Shown: positions 45,724 through 54,667 of the stretch, one piece after another
Numbering within the stretch: the first letter of the stretch is position 1
Layout of the letters: the number at the start of each line of letters is the position of its first letter
DNA from: an uncultured Bacteroides sp.
GTDB lineage: Bacteria > Bacteroidota > Bacteroidia > Bacteroidales > Bacteroidaceae
DNA: 64,000 nucleotides
Reading direction: 5' to 3'
Assembly (NCBI GenBank): GCA_949285075.1
Contig: CASDXF010000024.1
Coordinates: forward strand, 1 to 64,000
Translations under genes and position numbers: made by a program
The notes under the pieces: generated by a model
Database searches by the model: none
Told to the model about the DNA's origin: nothing
Seen by the model: the letters and a program-made list of their open reading frames with translations, nothing else

Positions 45724-48462
45724 CTACAATCCATGTATGACCCTCATCAATTGTTCCCCAAGTCCAATGGTATAGCCTTGCGATACAAAAACAACCCGGT
45801 TGAAGGTATCGGCTATAATAAATATCGGAAGACTTGAAGCGTTTGACAGCTTCATCGTTTCGGCAATCTGCTTTTGAATGCGATTGTCCGCATCGATACC
45901 GTATACAATCGTTGACGGAAGCCCCGGAAAGTCCTCCGGGCGGTATTTCTTATACTGCTCCTCGGACGGGAAAAGAAGCACCATCTTTCTCCCCCACTTC
46001 TCAAACTCTCCGCTCAAAGCCGCAATGTCTTTCAGCGCATGATTGGTAGGTTCTTGGCCAACTCCCAAAACGCCAACGATGAAATACCCCCGGCCGCAGG
46101 CTTGCAATACGCTCCGCAAATCCTCGGCGGACGAAGCGTCCAAAGGATGGAACAAAGATTCCGAATTAAAGCTGCCGATAACCTGAACCTGATCGTCGCT
46201 CCTGCGCATCACAAGCCCTAAGCCTGTAGACGCTCCGGCTTCCACGTTGAAGGAGCATACTCTGGCCAACACCGCCCCGCTCGCCATACGAGTGCCCGAT
46301 GTCAGCATATAATAACCGGTATCCAACGTCAGACCGTTTTTCATCAGGTTACTCCAGACAACTCCACCTCCCATATCCGTGTCGCCTTCGTCATAGCTCA
46401 ACAGTTTGAAGTCGCCACCCATATACTTGCTTAACGTAAAATGGGAGTAATATTTCGGGTCATCCAACGAAGGAATGGGCTGATAGGTGACCCGTATCAT
46501 CCCCGTAGGAGCCTGCTCGCTTGAAATCTCTTCAAAGTTCACGTCTACTGTTCTTCCTTCATTCAGAATAGCCGCTTTCCCGTCCTTCACAAGATAATCC
46601 GCATCGGCATACTGTACCTTACCCGTCACTTCGTCAATCCAAGCTTGAATGCCCAATGTACGGGCCAACGCGACAAAGAACACGTCACGCGACTTCTCAT
46701 CCGCCACACGAGCCTTCCACACGCCTATGGGAGACATCGGAATGCGTTTCATATTCAAGCTATTGTCTATCCGAATCTCTTTCTTACACCATTCCACCAA
46801 ACGAGACGGATCTTTAACAAAAGCCTCCGCGTCCGCCTGAGCTACCGCGCCGCGCAGGAAGCCCCGATAAGGAGTAAGCATCTCATTGGAGACACGAGGA
46901 TTCGCTATGCGCACGCTCGCCTGAAGCCCAACCTCCCGGACATCGGGAGCATTAAGGAAATGATCCTTCAAAACGTCTAAAGTCACGTCACGCCAATCCT
47001 TTGCGGAAAGCTCCCCGAGCAGACCAACCGCGAATTCCTCGCCTTTCTTCTCGGCGGCAAACTTCAGGAAGTCAATCAAAGTTTGATGATTTCCTCTCGA
47101 AGCGACCAATATCTTGACCATTCGCTCGCTACAAGACCGCGGCAGGCGGAAAGGCTCTATCGCCTTCTTCGCCCGCTCCTCGTTCATCATAGTAGCGACA
47201 TAGGCGTTGCGAATAGAGTCCTCACGGGCCATTCTACGGTCGTTCTCCGCTCTTTGTTCGGGAGTCACTTCCGGGAGGTTCGCCCGTTCCGCCGGAGGGA
47301 CAATATCAAAATCAAACGCAAACAGGTCTCCTTCTTTCTTATCCAAAGGCAGCGTCAACTCCGCCTGCTTTCCGAACGACAACTTGGCAAAGCCAAAATG
47401 TCCGTCATCCGAAGAGGCCCATACCAACATATCCCCCATTCCGGCAGTCAACGAAGCCTTCCCGTCCGCATCAGTATATTTGGCGGCGGCGGTATAGAAC
47501 TCACCGTAATTATATATCTTATATTCCACCTTAGCTCCAGATACAGGATTTCCCTTATCATCCACCACCGTTACGGTCGCCTTAGCGGTAGCGGCGTAGT
47601 TGCTCGTCACGTTAATCTCCGTAAAGCTTGAGACCTCGGACATGATTTCCTCCGGCCCGTTGTAGCGCCCGAAGACTTCCGTGTGCATCAGCATGCCCCG
47701 ACTGGCCGGCGCGTTGAACCATCCTAAATTCAATACCGGCTCCGGCTCACAGGCGCCGAAGAAATACCACTTGCCATTGGCCCAAGCCTCTACCCAAGCG
47801 TGATTGTCGTCCGTATGCGCCCAACGCGGCGTATATACCTGACGGGCGGGAATGCCCACGGCGCGGAGAGCGGCTACCGTAAAAGTGGACTCTTCCCCAC
47901 ACCGCCCATAAGCCGTCTTGACGGTGGCCAACGGAGAACTGGTACGGGCATCGCTCGGCTGATAGACGACCTTCTCGTGGCACCAATGGTTAACCTCAAG
48001 AATAGCGTCCTCCATCGACAAGCCTTTCACCCGGTCTTTCAATTCCTGATAGAACACCTTACGGGAGTCGTCCAGATTCTCATTATTCACCCGGACAGGA
48101 AGCACGAAATGCCGGAATAAGTCATCGGGCACGCTCTTTCCCCACGGCATTTCCGCCCGAGCCTGCTCCGACAGACGGACATTCTCTAAATAATACTCTC
48201 CCGGATAATCCGTCACGTCGCCGATAGGCATATAAGCGTATAGGAACATCAGCGCCTCCCGCTCGAAAGACGTCAGTTCATCGTCCGAGAACACCGCGAA
48301 CAAGTCTCCATGCGGAAGCGCCCGACGTTTTTGCTCAAAATCATTAATCACTTGGTCCCTATAAGACTTTTCTTTAAGAAAATGGGACTCGCCACAAGAC
48401 AAGACAATAGCCGACAGCAGCGGCACGCACAAGAAACGGAGCAGATTTTTCATTTTCAACAT
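45724..48462 (-). CDS. transglutaminase-like lipoprotein
   Basis: A 912-residue lipoprotein; the signal peptide ends LLSAIVLSC (cysteine 23). A transglutaminase-like cysteine-protease-fold domain spans about 150-260, with the catalytic cysteine in TAYGRCGEESTFTVAALRAVGIPARQVY and the histidine in DDNHAWVEAW; the third residue is probably in WYFFGACEPEP. A carboxypeptidase-regulatory or Ig-like domain follows (VVDDKGNPVSGAKVEYKIYN). The C-terminal 150 residues resemble a thioredoxin-fold region (VLLFPSEEQYKKY, PSTIVYGID, FIIADTFNRVVFVSQGY) without a CxxC. The family may act on peptides or glycans at the cell surface. Starts at ATG 48462 or 48453. Confidence 0.85.
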   Translation of the reverse strand: MLKMKNLLRFLCVPLLSAIVLSCGESHFLKEKSYRDQVINDFEQKRRALPHGDLFAVFSDDELTSFEREALMFLYAYMPIGDVTDYPGEYYLENVRLSEQARAEMPWGKSVPDDLFRHFVLPVRVNNENLDDSRKVFYQELKDRVKGLSMEDAILEVNHWCHEKVVYQPSDARTSSPLATVKTAYGRCGEESTFTVAALRAVGIPARQVYTPRWAHTDDNHAWVEAWANGKWYFFGACEPEPVLNLGWFNAPASRGMLMHTEVFGRYNGPEEIMSEVSSFTEINVTSNYAATAKATVTVVDDKGNPVSGAKVEYKIYNYGEFYTAAAKYTDADGKASLTAGMGDMLVWASSDDGHFGFAKLSFGKQAELTLPLDKKEGDLFAFDFDIVPPAERANLPEVTPEQRAENDRRMAREDSIRNAYVATMMNEERAKKAIEPFRLPRSCSERMVKILVASRGNHQTLIDFLKFAAEKKGEEFAVGLLGELSAKDWRDVTLDVLKDHFLNAPDVREVGLQASVRIANPRVSNEMLTPYRGFLRGAVAQADAEAFVKDPSRLVEWCKKEIRIDNSLNMKRIPMSPIGVWKARVADEKSRDVFFVALARTLGIQAWIDEVTGKVQYADADYLVKDGKAAILNEGRTVDVNFEEISSEQAPTGMIRVTYQPIPSLDDPKYYSHFTLSKYMGGDFKLLSYDEGDTDMGGGVVWSNLMKNGLTLDTGYYMLTSGTRMASGAVLARVCSFNVEAGASTGLGLVMRRSDDQVQVIGSFNSESLFHPLDASSAEDLRSVLQACGRGYFIVGVLGVGQEPTNHALKDIAALSGEFEKWGRKMVLLFPSEEQYKKYRPEDFPGLPSTIVYGIDADNRIQKQIAETMKLSNASSLPIFIIADTFNRVVFVSQGYTIGLGEQLMRVIHGL

Positions 48463-48504
48463 TTATTAAGTGATACAAAAGGCCTCAAAAGCTTTTCACA
48501 CAAA

Positions 48505-48512
48505 CAAAAGTA
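48505..48512 (-). promoter_or_regulatory. -7 promoter box for transglutaminase-like gene
   Basis: Minus-strand TACTTTTG (TAnnTTTG), 43 bases upstream of the start. Confidence 0.5.
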
Positions 48513-48660
48513 CGACATTTTTTTGAATACCCTAAAGAAAAGGCTGAAAATATAGTCATGTGTTTGTAATATAAAGCAATACAAGCTGTACTAACGGCAA
48601 GATATTCCGAACGAGAAAAAGAAAAAACATGTTTTATAGCATATTTTGAAGAACTATTCG

Positions 48661-48668
48661 TACCTTCG
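48661..48668 (+). promoter_or_regulatory. -7-like box for the 45-aa ORF
   Basis: TACCTTCG fits TAnnTTCG and lies 73 bases before the ATG at 48741. A 7-bp hairpin (GTTCCTC 48700-48706 with GAGGAAC 48714-48720) sits in the leader. Confidence 0.45.
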
Positions 48669-48740
48669 CGGCGTTATTAAGATAGAAACATGTAGAACCG
48701 TTCCTCAAAAGGTGAGGAACAAAAAAAGAGGAAACAAATT

Positions 48741-48878
48741 ATGAAAAAGACTTTAGATGAAAAAATTATGATGTTGCAGTATCGAATCAAACGCTACCAT
48801 GCGATGGGAAACGGTACAATGTGCCAATTCTTGAACGGAAAGCTCCAAAAGCTGCTAAGCCAACAATCGGCCATGTAG
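48741..48878 (+). CDS. isolated small ORF, 45 aa
   Basis: An ATG-started frame of 45 codons, starting MKKTLDEKIMMLQYRIKRYH and continuing AMGNGTMCQFLNGKLQKLLS. It looks helical and amphipathic, with one cysteine. I do not recognise the family. In favour of a real gene: a promoter-like box upstream (48661), a purine-rich AAGAGGAAACAAATT before the ATG, and a strong terminator right after (48906-48945). It lies alone in a 1.1-kb region between two minus-strand genes. The product could also be a small regulatory RNA with a fortuitous frame. Confidence 0.6.
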   Translation: MKKTLDEKIMMLQYRIKRYHAMGNGTMCQFLNGKLQKLLSQQSAM

Positions 48879-48905
48879 AAATATTGTTCTTATATAATAT
48901 GTACA

Positions 48906-48945
48906 GAGAGAGCGGAAACCTTTACCGGTTTTCCGCTCTCTTTTA
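48906..48945 (+). terminator. Rho-independent terminator after small ORF
   Basis: GAGAGCGGAAA (48908-48918) pairs with TTTTCCGCTCTC (48929-48940) through a short loop and is followed by TTTTATTTG. It lies 28 bases after the 45-codon ORF. Confidence 0.9.
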
Positions 48946-49006
48946 TTTGCTCCTTACGCTGCCGGACAGTATCTCCACAGCATGATTTCCGGCATGTTTT
49001 CAGAAA

Positions 49007-49554
49007 CGCCAAAATGGTCTATTTTTAAGATTTCGCCTCCGGTAGACATTGCGCGAAACTCTCATTCCAGCGGCAGACATATACAAAAAAGCGCATAAAT
49101 ATGCAGATTTTCGCATAAAAACCGCATATTATACCACCGGAAAGGGCACCAAAGGTTACGGGAAAGGGCTGTCGCACGCGAGCCATAGCGCCACGGCTCA
49201 CGTGAAATAGCGCTGCCGCTCGCAAGCCGTGGCGCTTCCCCACACCTCCCACGGTTCCTTCCCGGCGATTTCGAGAGGTATTTCCCGATTTTCAGCTCCT
49301 AACAGAGCGCTCCTCCCGCACACATCCAAAGTAACAACATTACGCCATACCAGAAACGATTACGAGCAAAAAGACAGTCACACCACCTGAACCGCAAGAC
49401 AAAAGAACGACAATCTCCATATTCGCAAGCAACTTGAATTTCGCCAAAGCCTCAAAACCCGCATTCTTTTCACCCGGGCCGTACCTCAGTCGGAATTATC
49501 GCGCTGTAGAGGCATCAGAATATTCCATTTTTAAGAATGGCCTATCTTTAAGAT
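49007..49554 (-). repeat. composite repeat, copy 4 (about 548 bp, inverted)
   Basis: Minus-strand copy. Reading downward from 49554: module 1 with CTTAAAGATAGGCCATTCTT and GCGCGATAATTCCGACTGAG; module 2 is decayed; a 22-bp array with plus-strand units at 49179, 49201 and 49223 (CGAGCC, CGTGAA, CAAGCC); module 4 with CGCATAAATATGC and CGCATAAAAACCGCATATT (49094-49132); and module 5 (AATCTTAAAAATAGACCATT, 49032-49013). It lies between the 45-codon ORF and the heparinase-like gene. Confidence 0.8.
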
Positions 49555-49587
49555 AACATCGCAAAGGCGATTTCCTAACATCGGGAC

Positions 49588-51502
49588 TCAACCGACCTTC
49601 TTCACTACAAACTCATACGTTCCCTTCGGTGAATTTTTCTCCGCTTTTAAAGAGATACGAAAAATCTCCTTTCCCCATACTTTAGACAGACGGGAATCGT
49701 TCAATTCTATACGTTCCATCTCAGTAACCATCCCAAGCGGATAACTCATCTCCACCGCTTGTCCGTCCGCTTCAATGCGTATCTTTCCCTCTTCCGGAAA
49801 AGTGACATTCCCTCTCACCAGAAAGTTTATCCGGCTTGCGGCGTAAGCCTCGCTAAGCGCATAATCATCGGTAATAATCAGTCTATCTCCTTTCAACCGA
49901 TAAGTCCGCACCCAACTGTCCACTTTCGCCTCCTCAGGATACGCCGCGGCTATGTCCGTAGAAAAAAGCCGTCTTTTCTCGTCGCAAACCGTATTCATCG
50001 CCCTATAACGCTGGCCAAAACGCTGCTCAATCCCATTTATTACAGGCAAATTATGGTAAGCGCTCCGCATGGTCCAAATAGAATAACGCTCCCCGCTGAA
50101 AGTCTTCTTGGTATATGTCCCTACTCCCGCGTCAATCAGCAAAGGAACGGCATTCACATATAAGGAAAACGTACCAACATCGTTATGATTATGGCTCTCG
50201 TTATTGAATCCTCCTTTAGCCGCCACGAACATGCCTTCCCCATTTCTCATGTAACAGAACTCCGTTTCAGGATACCACACGACATCCGGCGTATCATATA
50301 CGGGAGCCGTTTCTGACAATTCCCTCAAACAGAGCAATGACTGTAAAGAGCGAAAGGCGTCGTTTCCTTTCGTTACCTCAGGAGCCTTGCCGTTCAGCAG
50401 ACTGGCGGCAAAGCCTCGCATTTCATCGCTCCCCACACGCTGTCCGAAGCGGTATTTCCCTCGCCGACGCGTCGGCGAAGTTGACAACCCAACCGCCACC
50501 GACATAGGAACGGGAGATGTACTCACCCATGCGACGCACCATTGGCTCGTTGAACAGCGTCAGCCTGCCTCCCGTCGCGTCGAAAAGAATCTGTAAATAA
50601 TCGCACAGCTTACCCGCGGCGTGCTGCCAATAAGAAGGCCCTTCCTCGCAAGCTCCGTCCGCCTTCACAAAATTGAGGAACCTGTCGACAGAGCGCATGG
50701 TACGATAGACCGCCTTCGACAAACGTTCCTTATCGTTCTCCATCAGAAGAAAGCATTGCAGCACGTCCGAATTGCACCACGGATTCCAATTGTTGATAAT
50801 CTGTCCCGGCTTCCATCTGAAAGCCATCCACCACATGCCGTCATTATTCATATAAGGAGCAAGAATGCGCTCTTCTACCGCCTCACGCAGCTGTATGGTG
50901 ACGACAGGGTCTATCTTGTCGAAAGAGGAACGGAAAAAATAGTGTATCCAACACAGCAAGGCTCCATACCCTCCTGAAGCCAAATCGATAAACTGTTCCC
51001 TGAAATCCGGCAAGGAACGCTTAGTGCTCTGGTTGGGCAGATGAGCGGACAACACCCACGAGTTCATTTCGCAGCTCATATATACACCGTTCAGCAACTG
51101 GTCTATAAATCGCCCCTCTCCTTCGGCCAACTCGGCCAGCATCAAGGTGTTCAACGCGCGGGAATTGGCTCCGTAAGGCGCCTCCATCACCGTACGGTTG
51201 CCCGAACGCTCGTACTCCAAATATGCGGTAGCGGGAATCAGCTGCCATTTATAGTGAAGAAGCTTCTCTCCCTCCCGAATCAAAAGCCGTTTATTAGGCC
51301 CGAGCAACGAATCCCATGCCGCCCGATTATCATAAGCCGGATAAGGCACCCATTTCTGTTCCATTATCAGCAGTTCCTTCAATGCCGTCTCATCCGCCAA
51401 GCCTTGCAACAGGTCGCGTTCCGTATAGGCCCTTACGCATAAAGAAAAGGCTAATCCGGCAAAGATTATCAGGAATCTCGGCAGACGGTTCACTTTATCC
51501 AT
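49588..51502 (-). pseudogene. heparinase II/III-family gene, frameshifted
   Basis: A polysaccharide-lyase-like gene split over two frames. The first frame (51502 to about 50461) encodes a signal peptide (LIIFAGLAFSLCVRAY) and an alpha-toroid domain with NWNPWCNSDVLQCFLL, EEGPSYWQHAAG and GGGWVVNFADASA. The second frame (about 50460 to 49588) continues with GKYRFGQRVGSDEMRGF and the heparinase II/III signature FNNESHNHNDVGTFSLY, then a beta-sandwich end. Homology passes from one frame to the other at a GGG run around 50458-50462. Joined length is about 637 residues, normal for the family. It may be a pseudogene, a sequencing error or a slippery site. The neighbour is an acyltransferase. Confidence 0.82.
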
Positions 51503-51570
51503 AATCTAAAAGTTTTTTAGTTTTCTATATTCATTGATTCGATAACGATAGGATTATATACGTCCTAATC

Positions 51571-51625
51571 TTGCGCTAAAGTAATTGCCCACTCTGCTTT
51601 AAGGTCCTTTCCGACCTATCAAAGC
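51571..51625. repeat. decayed fragment of AGAGNCTGT repeat family
   Basis: TTGCGCTAAAGTAATTGCCC followed by TTTAAGGTCCTTTCCGACC resembles the interior of the element at 42865-43029 (TTGCGTTTAAGTAATTTTG, then TTGAGTCCCTTTCCGGTC). Ends are lost. Confidence 0.4.
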
Positions 51626-51657
51626 GGAGAGTTAGCCCCCTTGTCTCCTTGTACTAG

Positions 51658-51695
51658 GGAAAAAAGCCCGGACCGAGAAATTACCAGTCCGGGCT
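51658..51695 (-). terminator. Rho-independent terminator after acyltransferase
   Basis: AGCCCGGAC (51665-51673) pairs with GTCCGGGCT (51687-51695). On the minus strand the stem is followed by TTTTTTCCC, about 70 bases after the acyltransferase stop. Confidence 0.88.
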
Positions 51696-51763
51696 GAATA
51701 GTATTGTGGAATTGAAGACTGACTTTACGTCTTCAGAAAGGCGAAAGGTGTTTCCGACGAACC

Positions 51764-52933
51764 TTAACCCATAAAGTAGCGCGCCTTTTTAGGCATCAGC
51801 CTATACATTAATGCCGTAAATCCCCAACTGCAAAGGAAAATGCAAACGGCCATCAGCGGCACTTGGAGCGGTATAGGAATCTCCGATGGGCCGATGAGCA
51901 GGAAGAAAGGACCTACTACGAAATAATGTACCATATAAATGCCGAATCCGCATTTGGTGATGTTGGCCAACGCCTTCATGACGACGGGTGTCGTGACAAC
52001 CGACTTTTGCAACAACAGGAACACGGCCACCGTCATTAGCAGTACGTTAGGACTACAGAAAGTGAAATACAATTCCATTTCCGTTTCCGTGGCATTCGGA
52101 TTGGCGGCCGTCGCGCTGAATCCCGTATAGGTCACGTAGTAGCCTATAGCGAACATAACAGCGCAGATAATCAGCGTTTTCATCAGGCCCCAATCGTTCC
52201 CCTTTTTCAGATAATGGCCCAACAAGAGGTAGCCGTTGAACCCGGCGAAGTAATAGAACAGGCCGAACTCGTTCCACGTGTCCTCGCCCAACGCATAACC
52301 ACCGCGGTCAAAAAGCCCGTTGACTACGTATTCCCGTATGTAGGGCAGGAATAGAGAAAGTACCCAAATCAGCAAGAACGTCCGCTTGGTCTTCTCGCTA
52401 GCTTTCTCTATCCATGCCGAGAAGAACGGCATATAGAGGTATAATCCGATAAGCAGATAGATATACCACATGTGGTTCTCCTTATGGCTGAAGTTGAACG
52501 GTATCATCGCCACATCCTTCAGTGAGTCGACGAGACTCTGCGACTCGTGCCCTTGCGTATAGCAAAAAAAGTCGCCAATAATTTCCTTCGGCAATCCGAG
52601 TACCCCAGTAAACCACGGGAACATGCTGTAAAGGACTGACCAGATAAGAAATGGGAACAGCACGCGATAAATGCGTTTCTTATAGAACTCGCCCAATGAC
52701 TGTTGCTTGACCGGAAGTAACAGCAGACCCGTCATCATGACGAAGAGCGGAACGGACGGGCGAAGCAAAGAGCCATAAATAGCGGCCCAGTGAGTGTACT
52801 CGGGAATCGCTCTCATCGTCGGCGAGATGTAGAACGGGTCGATACAATGCACGCCGATTACCATCAGCATGGCGACGCAACGAATGACGTCTAACCATAC
52901 AATACGATTGTCAGTAGTAGCTTGTTGAATCAT
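51764..52933 (-). CDS. acyltransferase-3 family membrane protein
   Basis: A 389-residue integral membrane acyltransferase (OafA/NodX-like, Acyl_transf_3). The N terminus has the family motif RIVWLDVIRCVAMLMVIGVHC at about 9-29, whose histidine is essential in relatives, followed by RPSVPLFVMMTGLLLLP at about 57-73 and about ten membrane helices. Such enzymes add acetyl or other acyl groups to surface polysaccharides, glycans or antibiotics; the substrate is not inferable. It precedes the heparinase-like gene on the same strand but is separated from it by a terminator. A -7 box lies at 52971-52964. Confidence 0.88.
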   Translation of the reverse strand: MIQQATTDNRIVWLDVIRCVAMLMVIGVHCIDPFYISPTMRAIPEYTHWAAIYGSLLRPSVPLFVMMTGLLLLPVKQQSLGEFYKKRIYRVLFPFLIWSVLYSMFPWFTGVLGLPKEIIGDFFCYTQGHESQSLVDSLKDVAMIPFNFSHKENHMWYIYLLIGLYLYMPFFSAWIEKASEKTKRTFLLIWVLSLFLPYIREYVVNGLFDRGGYALGEDTWNEFGLFYYFAGFNGYLLLGHYLKKGNDWGLMKTLIICAVMFAIGYYVTYTGFSATAANPNATETEMELYFTFCSPNVLLMTVAVFLLLQKSVVTTPVVMKALANITKCGFGIYMVHYFVVGPFFLLIGPSEIPIPLQVPLMAVCIFLCSWGFTALMYRLMPKKARYFMG

Positions 52934-52963
52934 AATTTATTTTGTTATTAGATAATTTGCGGG

Positions 52964-52971
52964 CAAAAGTA
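52964..52971 (-). promoter_or_regulatory. -7 promoter box for acyltransferase gene
   Basis: Minus-strand TACTTTTG (TAnnTTTG), 31 bases upstream of the start. Confidence 0.55.
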
Positions 52972-53057
52972 GAGATATAAACGAGAAAAGGGGAAAATAA
53001 ACTGTTCTTTTTAGGATAAAAACAGCTCAAAAACGGCAGATTTGATGGAAAAGTGGC

Positions 53058-53065
53058 TACTTTTG
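53058..53065 (+). promoter_or_regulatory. -7 promoter box for nucleosidase gene
   Basis: TACTTTTG (TAnnTTTG), 37 bases before the ATG at 53103, divergent from the acyltransferase promoter. Confidence 0.6.
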
Positions 53066-53102
53066 CGTTATTTAAATGTGTCGTTGAATAAAAACGGAGA
53101 AA

Positions 53103-53669
53103 ATGAAGAAGGTATTAGTGACCTACGCCGTACAAGGCGAGTTTGTAGAAATAAAGTGGCCGGATATAGAACCATATTATGTGCGCACCGGCATTGGAAA
53201 AGTAAAGTCCGCTTTTCACGTGGCGGAAGCCATCCGGCAAGTGCGACCCGACTTGGTATTAAACCTCGGGAGTGCGGGCTCACTGAACCATCAGGTAGGG
53301 GACATCTTCGTTTGCCGCAAGTTTATCGACCGTGACCTCCAAAAGATGAGCGGTCTGGAGATAGAGTCGGAAATTGATGTGTCCGCCATGTTGAATGAAA
53401 AGGGCTTTTGCTCCCATTGGACAGAGGAGGGAGTCTGCAATACAGGCGACAGTTTTTTAACCGAGGTTGCCCACGTCAGTGGTGACGTAGTGGATATGGA
53501 GGCCTATGCGCAAGCCTTTGTCTGCCGTGCTAAAGAAATACCTTTCATCTCGGTGAAGTACGTCACCGACGTTATCGGACAGAACTCAGTCAAGCACTGG
53601 GAGGATAAGTTGGCGGATGCCCGTAAGGGACTCTCACATTATTTAAATGTACTGAAAGAAAGAATATAG
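53103..53669 (+). CDS. MTA/SAH nucleosidase-like phosphorylase-fold protein
   Basis: A 188-residue member of the purine nucleoside phosphorylase/nucleosidase superfamily. It has YVRTGIGKVKSAFHVAEAI at about 25-43, LVLNLGSAGSLNHQVGDIFVC at about 51-71, and the ribose-binding VVDMEAYAQAFVCRAKEIPFISVKYVTDVIG at about 128-158, where the glutamate after M contacts ribose. It is shorter than E. coli MTA/SAH nucleosidase (232). It could hydrolyse methylthioadenosine, S-adenosylhomocysteine or futalosine; radical SAM genes follow nearby, so clearing SAM by-products is one option. A queD promoter box follows. Confidence 0.82.
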   Translation: MKKVLVTYAVQGEFVEIKWPDIEPYYVRTGIGKVKSAFHVAEAIRQVRPDLVLNLGSAGSLNHQVGDIFVCRKFIDRDLQKMSGLEIESEIDVSAMLNEKGFCSHWTEEGVCNTGDSFLTEVAHVSGDVVDMEAYAQAFVCRAKEIPFISVKYVTDVIGQNSVKHWEDKLADARKGLSHYLNVLKERI

Positions 53670-53681
53670 ATTGTTTTGTAT

Positions 53682-53689
53682 TACCTTTG
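53682..53689 (+). promoter_or_regulatory. -7 promoter box for queD operon
   Basis: TACCTTTG (TAnnTTTG), 52 bases before queD. No preQ1 aptamer is visible in the short leader. Confidence 0.5.
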
Positions 53690-53741
53690 CGGCAGCATCG
53701 AGGTGACATTAGATGCAGGTAATTATTAATTTATCACTAAG

Positions 53742-54095
53742 ATGTTTACAGTAATCAAGCGCATGGAAGTATCGGCTTCTCATCAGTTGTCGCTTCCATA
53801 TCAGAGTAAATGCACTAAGCCGCACGGCCATAATTGGATTATTACTGTCTATTGTCGGTCGAAAGAGCTGAATCCGGATGGAATGGTTGTAGACTTTGCG
53901 CATATTAAAGAAGTCGTTATGCATAAGTTAGACCATCAAAATCTGAATGACGTGTTGCCTTTCAATCCGACCGCAGAGAATATCGCCCGATGGATATGCG
54001 ACCGCATTCCTCATTGCTATAAAGTAGAAGTGCGTGAATCGGAAGGGAATACGGTCATCTATGAGAAAGATGACATGGAGGAACAACGGTTATGA
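53742..54095 (+). CDS. queD: 6-carboxy-5,6,7,8-tetrahydropterin synthase
   Basis: A 117-residue T-fold enzyme converting dihydroneopterin triphosphate to carboxytetrahydropterin, the second committed step to queuosine. The zinc histidines are in VSASHQLSL (H14) and KPHGHNWII (H27, H29), and the catalytic cysteine is C24 in SKCTKPHGH. MVVDFAHIK and LDHQNLND follow. The stop overlaps the start of queE by 4 bases (ATGA), giving tight coupling. Confidence 0.96.
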   Translation: MFTVIKRMEVSASHQLSLPYQSKCTKPHGHNWIITVYCRSKELNPDGMVVDFAHIKEVVMHKLDHQNLNDVLPFNPTAENIARWICDRIPHCYKVEVRESEGNTVIYEKDDMEEQRL

Positions 54096-54637
54096 GAAAG
54101 GTAAACGAAATCTTTTATAGCTTACAGGGAGAAGGATATCACACGGGAACTCCCGCTGTGTTCGTACGCTTTTCCGGTTGCAATCTAAAATGCGGGTTTT
54201 GTGATACGTCGCATGAGAAAGGCGTGTTAATGACTGACGAAGAGATATTGGCCGAAGTGAACAGGTATCCCGCACAAATGGTTATCTTGACAGGGGGAGA
54301 GCCTTCACTGTGGATAGACGAGGAATTGATAGCGTTGTTACACGATTCCGGGAAATACGTCTGTATCGAGACGAACGGGACCCGTCCTTTACCTAAGGGA
54401 ATCGACTGGGTGACTTGTTCGCCCAAGCGGGACGGAATGGTGTGTATAGACCGCATGGATGAAGTAAAGGTCGTTTATGAGGGACAAGACGTCTGCGCTT
54501 ATGAACATTTTCCCGCCAAGCATTTTTTTCTTCAACCTTGCTCCTGCGCCAATATTGAAGAAACGGTAGGCTGCGTGCTACGTCATCCATCTTGGCGGCT
54601 CAGTTTACAAACCCATAAGTTGATAAATATCATCTAA
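54092..54637 (+). CDS. queE: 7-carboxy-7-deazaguanine synthase
   Basis: A 181-residue radical SAM enzyme forming the deazapurine core of queuosine from carboxytetrahydropterin. It has FYSLQGEGYHTGTPAVFVRFSGCNLKCGFCDTS, with the cluster cysteines C30-x3-C34-x2-C37, then VILTGGEPSLW and CIETNGTRPLPKGIDWVTCSPK. It is on the short side of the family, lacking insertions. Co-transcribed with queD; the next lut gene begins 30 bases later and may share the transcript. queC is not in the window. Confidence 0.95.
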   Translation: MRKVNEIFYSLQGEGYHTGTPAVFVRFSGCNLKCGFCDTSHEKGVLMTDEEILAEVNRYPAQMVILTGGEPSLWIDEELIALLHDSGKYVCIETNGTRPLPKGIDWVTCSPKRDGMVCIDRMDEVKVVYEGQDVCAYEHFPAKHFFLQPCSCANIEETVGCVLRHPSWRLSLQTHKLINII

Positions 54638-54667
54638 ACGAACCATTATAATTAGCGTAATGAGATT

